NCBI GenBank assembly: GCA_903857685.1
Contig: CAIOFO010000009.1
Coordinates: forward strand, 1 to 52,809
Direction of reading: 5' to 3'
Source of the DNA: an uncultured Alphaproteobacteria bacterium
GTDB lineage: Bacteria; Pseudomonadota; Alphaproteobacteria; Micropepsales; Micropepsaceae
DNA length: 52,809 bases
Part shown: piece by piece, positions 52,809 through 52,809 of the stretch
How positions within the stretch are numbered: position 1 is the first letter of the stretch
How the letters are laid out: the number at the start of each line of letters is the position of its first letter
Position numbers and translations under genes: made by a program
Notes under the pieces: model-generated
What the model was told of the DNA's origin: nothing
The model's input: only the letters and a program-made list of their open reading frames with translations
The model's database searches: none

Positions 52809-52809
52809 C

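Overview
The window is high-GC bacterial chromosome, densely packed on both strands. It most likely comes from an alphaproteobacterium. Support for this: the leuA to mreBCD-mrdA-rodA arrangement, a perfect TTAA-N7-TTAA box of the CtrA type, an alphaproteobacterial-type TIGR02186 membrane protein beside a TauE exporter, a PodJ-like Sel1 protein, and a ligase-associated helicase/PdeM pair. Order and genus cannot be fixed from sequence reading alone. No prophage, insertion sequence, rRNA operon or CRISPR array was seen.

Layout. Positions 1-6.3 kb hold the end of ilvC, a GFA-type protein, a two-gene NitT/TauT-type ABC transporter (minus strand), and leuA behind a long leader with a candidate Leu-rich attenuator peptide. 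Positions 6.4-12.1 kb hold the cell-elongation operon mreB-mreC-mreD-mrdA-rodA, followed by tRNA-Lys(CTT). Positions 12.3-20.7 kb are a quinoprotein island: two close paralogues of a secreted PQQ-dependent dehydrogenase with duplicated promoters and similar terminators, a Tat-exported dienelactone-hydrolase-like protein, a divergent metallo-hydrolase/solute-binding-protein operon, a short inverted relic of a third dehydrogenase C-terminus, and a secreted cupin. Positions 20.7-27.9 kb hold a TPR protein fused to a putative Fe(II)/2-oxoglutarate oxygenase, a Nudix protein, a FIST sensor plus PAS histidine kinase pair, and a TPR O-GlcNAc-transferase-like (SPINDLY) protein.

Positions 28.0-30.2 kb hold cardiolipin synthase and an endonuclease/exonuclease/phosphatase-family protein. 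Positions 30.4-40.2 kb are a single-direction carbon cluster: gnd-zwf-pgl, GH15, polyphosphate-glucokinase-like ROK kinase, otsB, a second GH15, otsA. Most of its genes overlap. The products form a plausible closed route: trehalose synthesis (OtsAB), hydrolysis to glucose (cytoplasmic GH15), rephosphorylation (PPGK-like) and oxidation through the pentose phosphate entry steps. Positions 40.2-43.8 kb hold CopD/CopC, a DUF423 protein, an alpha/beta hydrolase and a Crp/Fnr regulator. Positions 43.8-52.8 kb hold the Lhr-like helicase and PdeM nuclease, a TIGR02186/TauE pair, a large coiled-coil/TM/Sel1 protein, a CAP-domain lipoprotein and the 3' part of a thiolase gene running off the window.

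The most unusual material is the duplicated quinoprotein locus with its relic, the trehalose/pentose-phosphate cluster, the pair of TPR-enzyme fusions around a FIST/kinase sensor, and the leuA leader.
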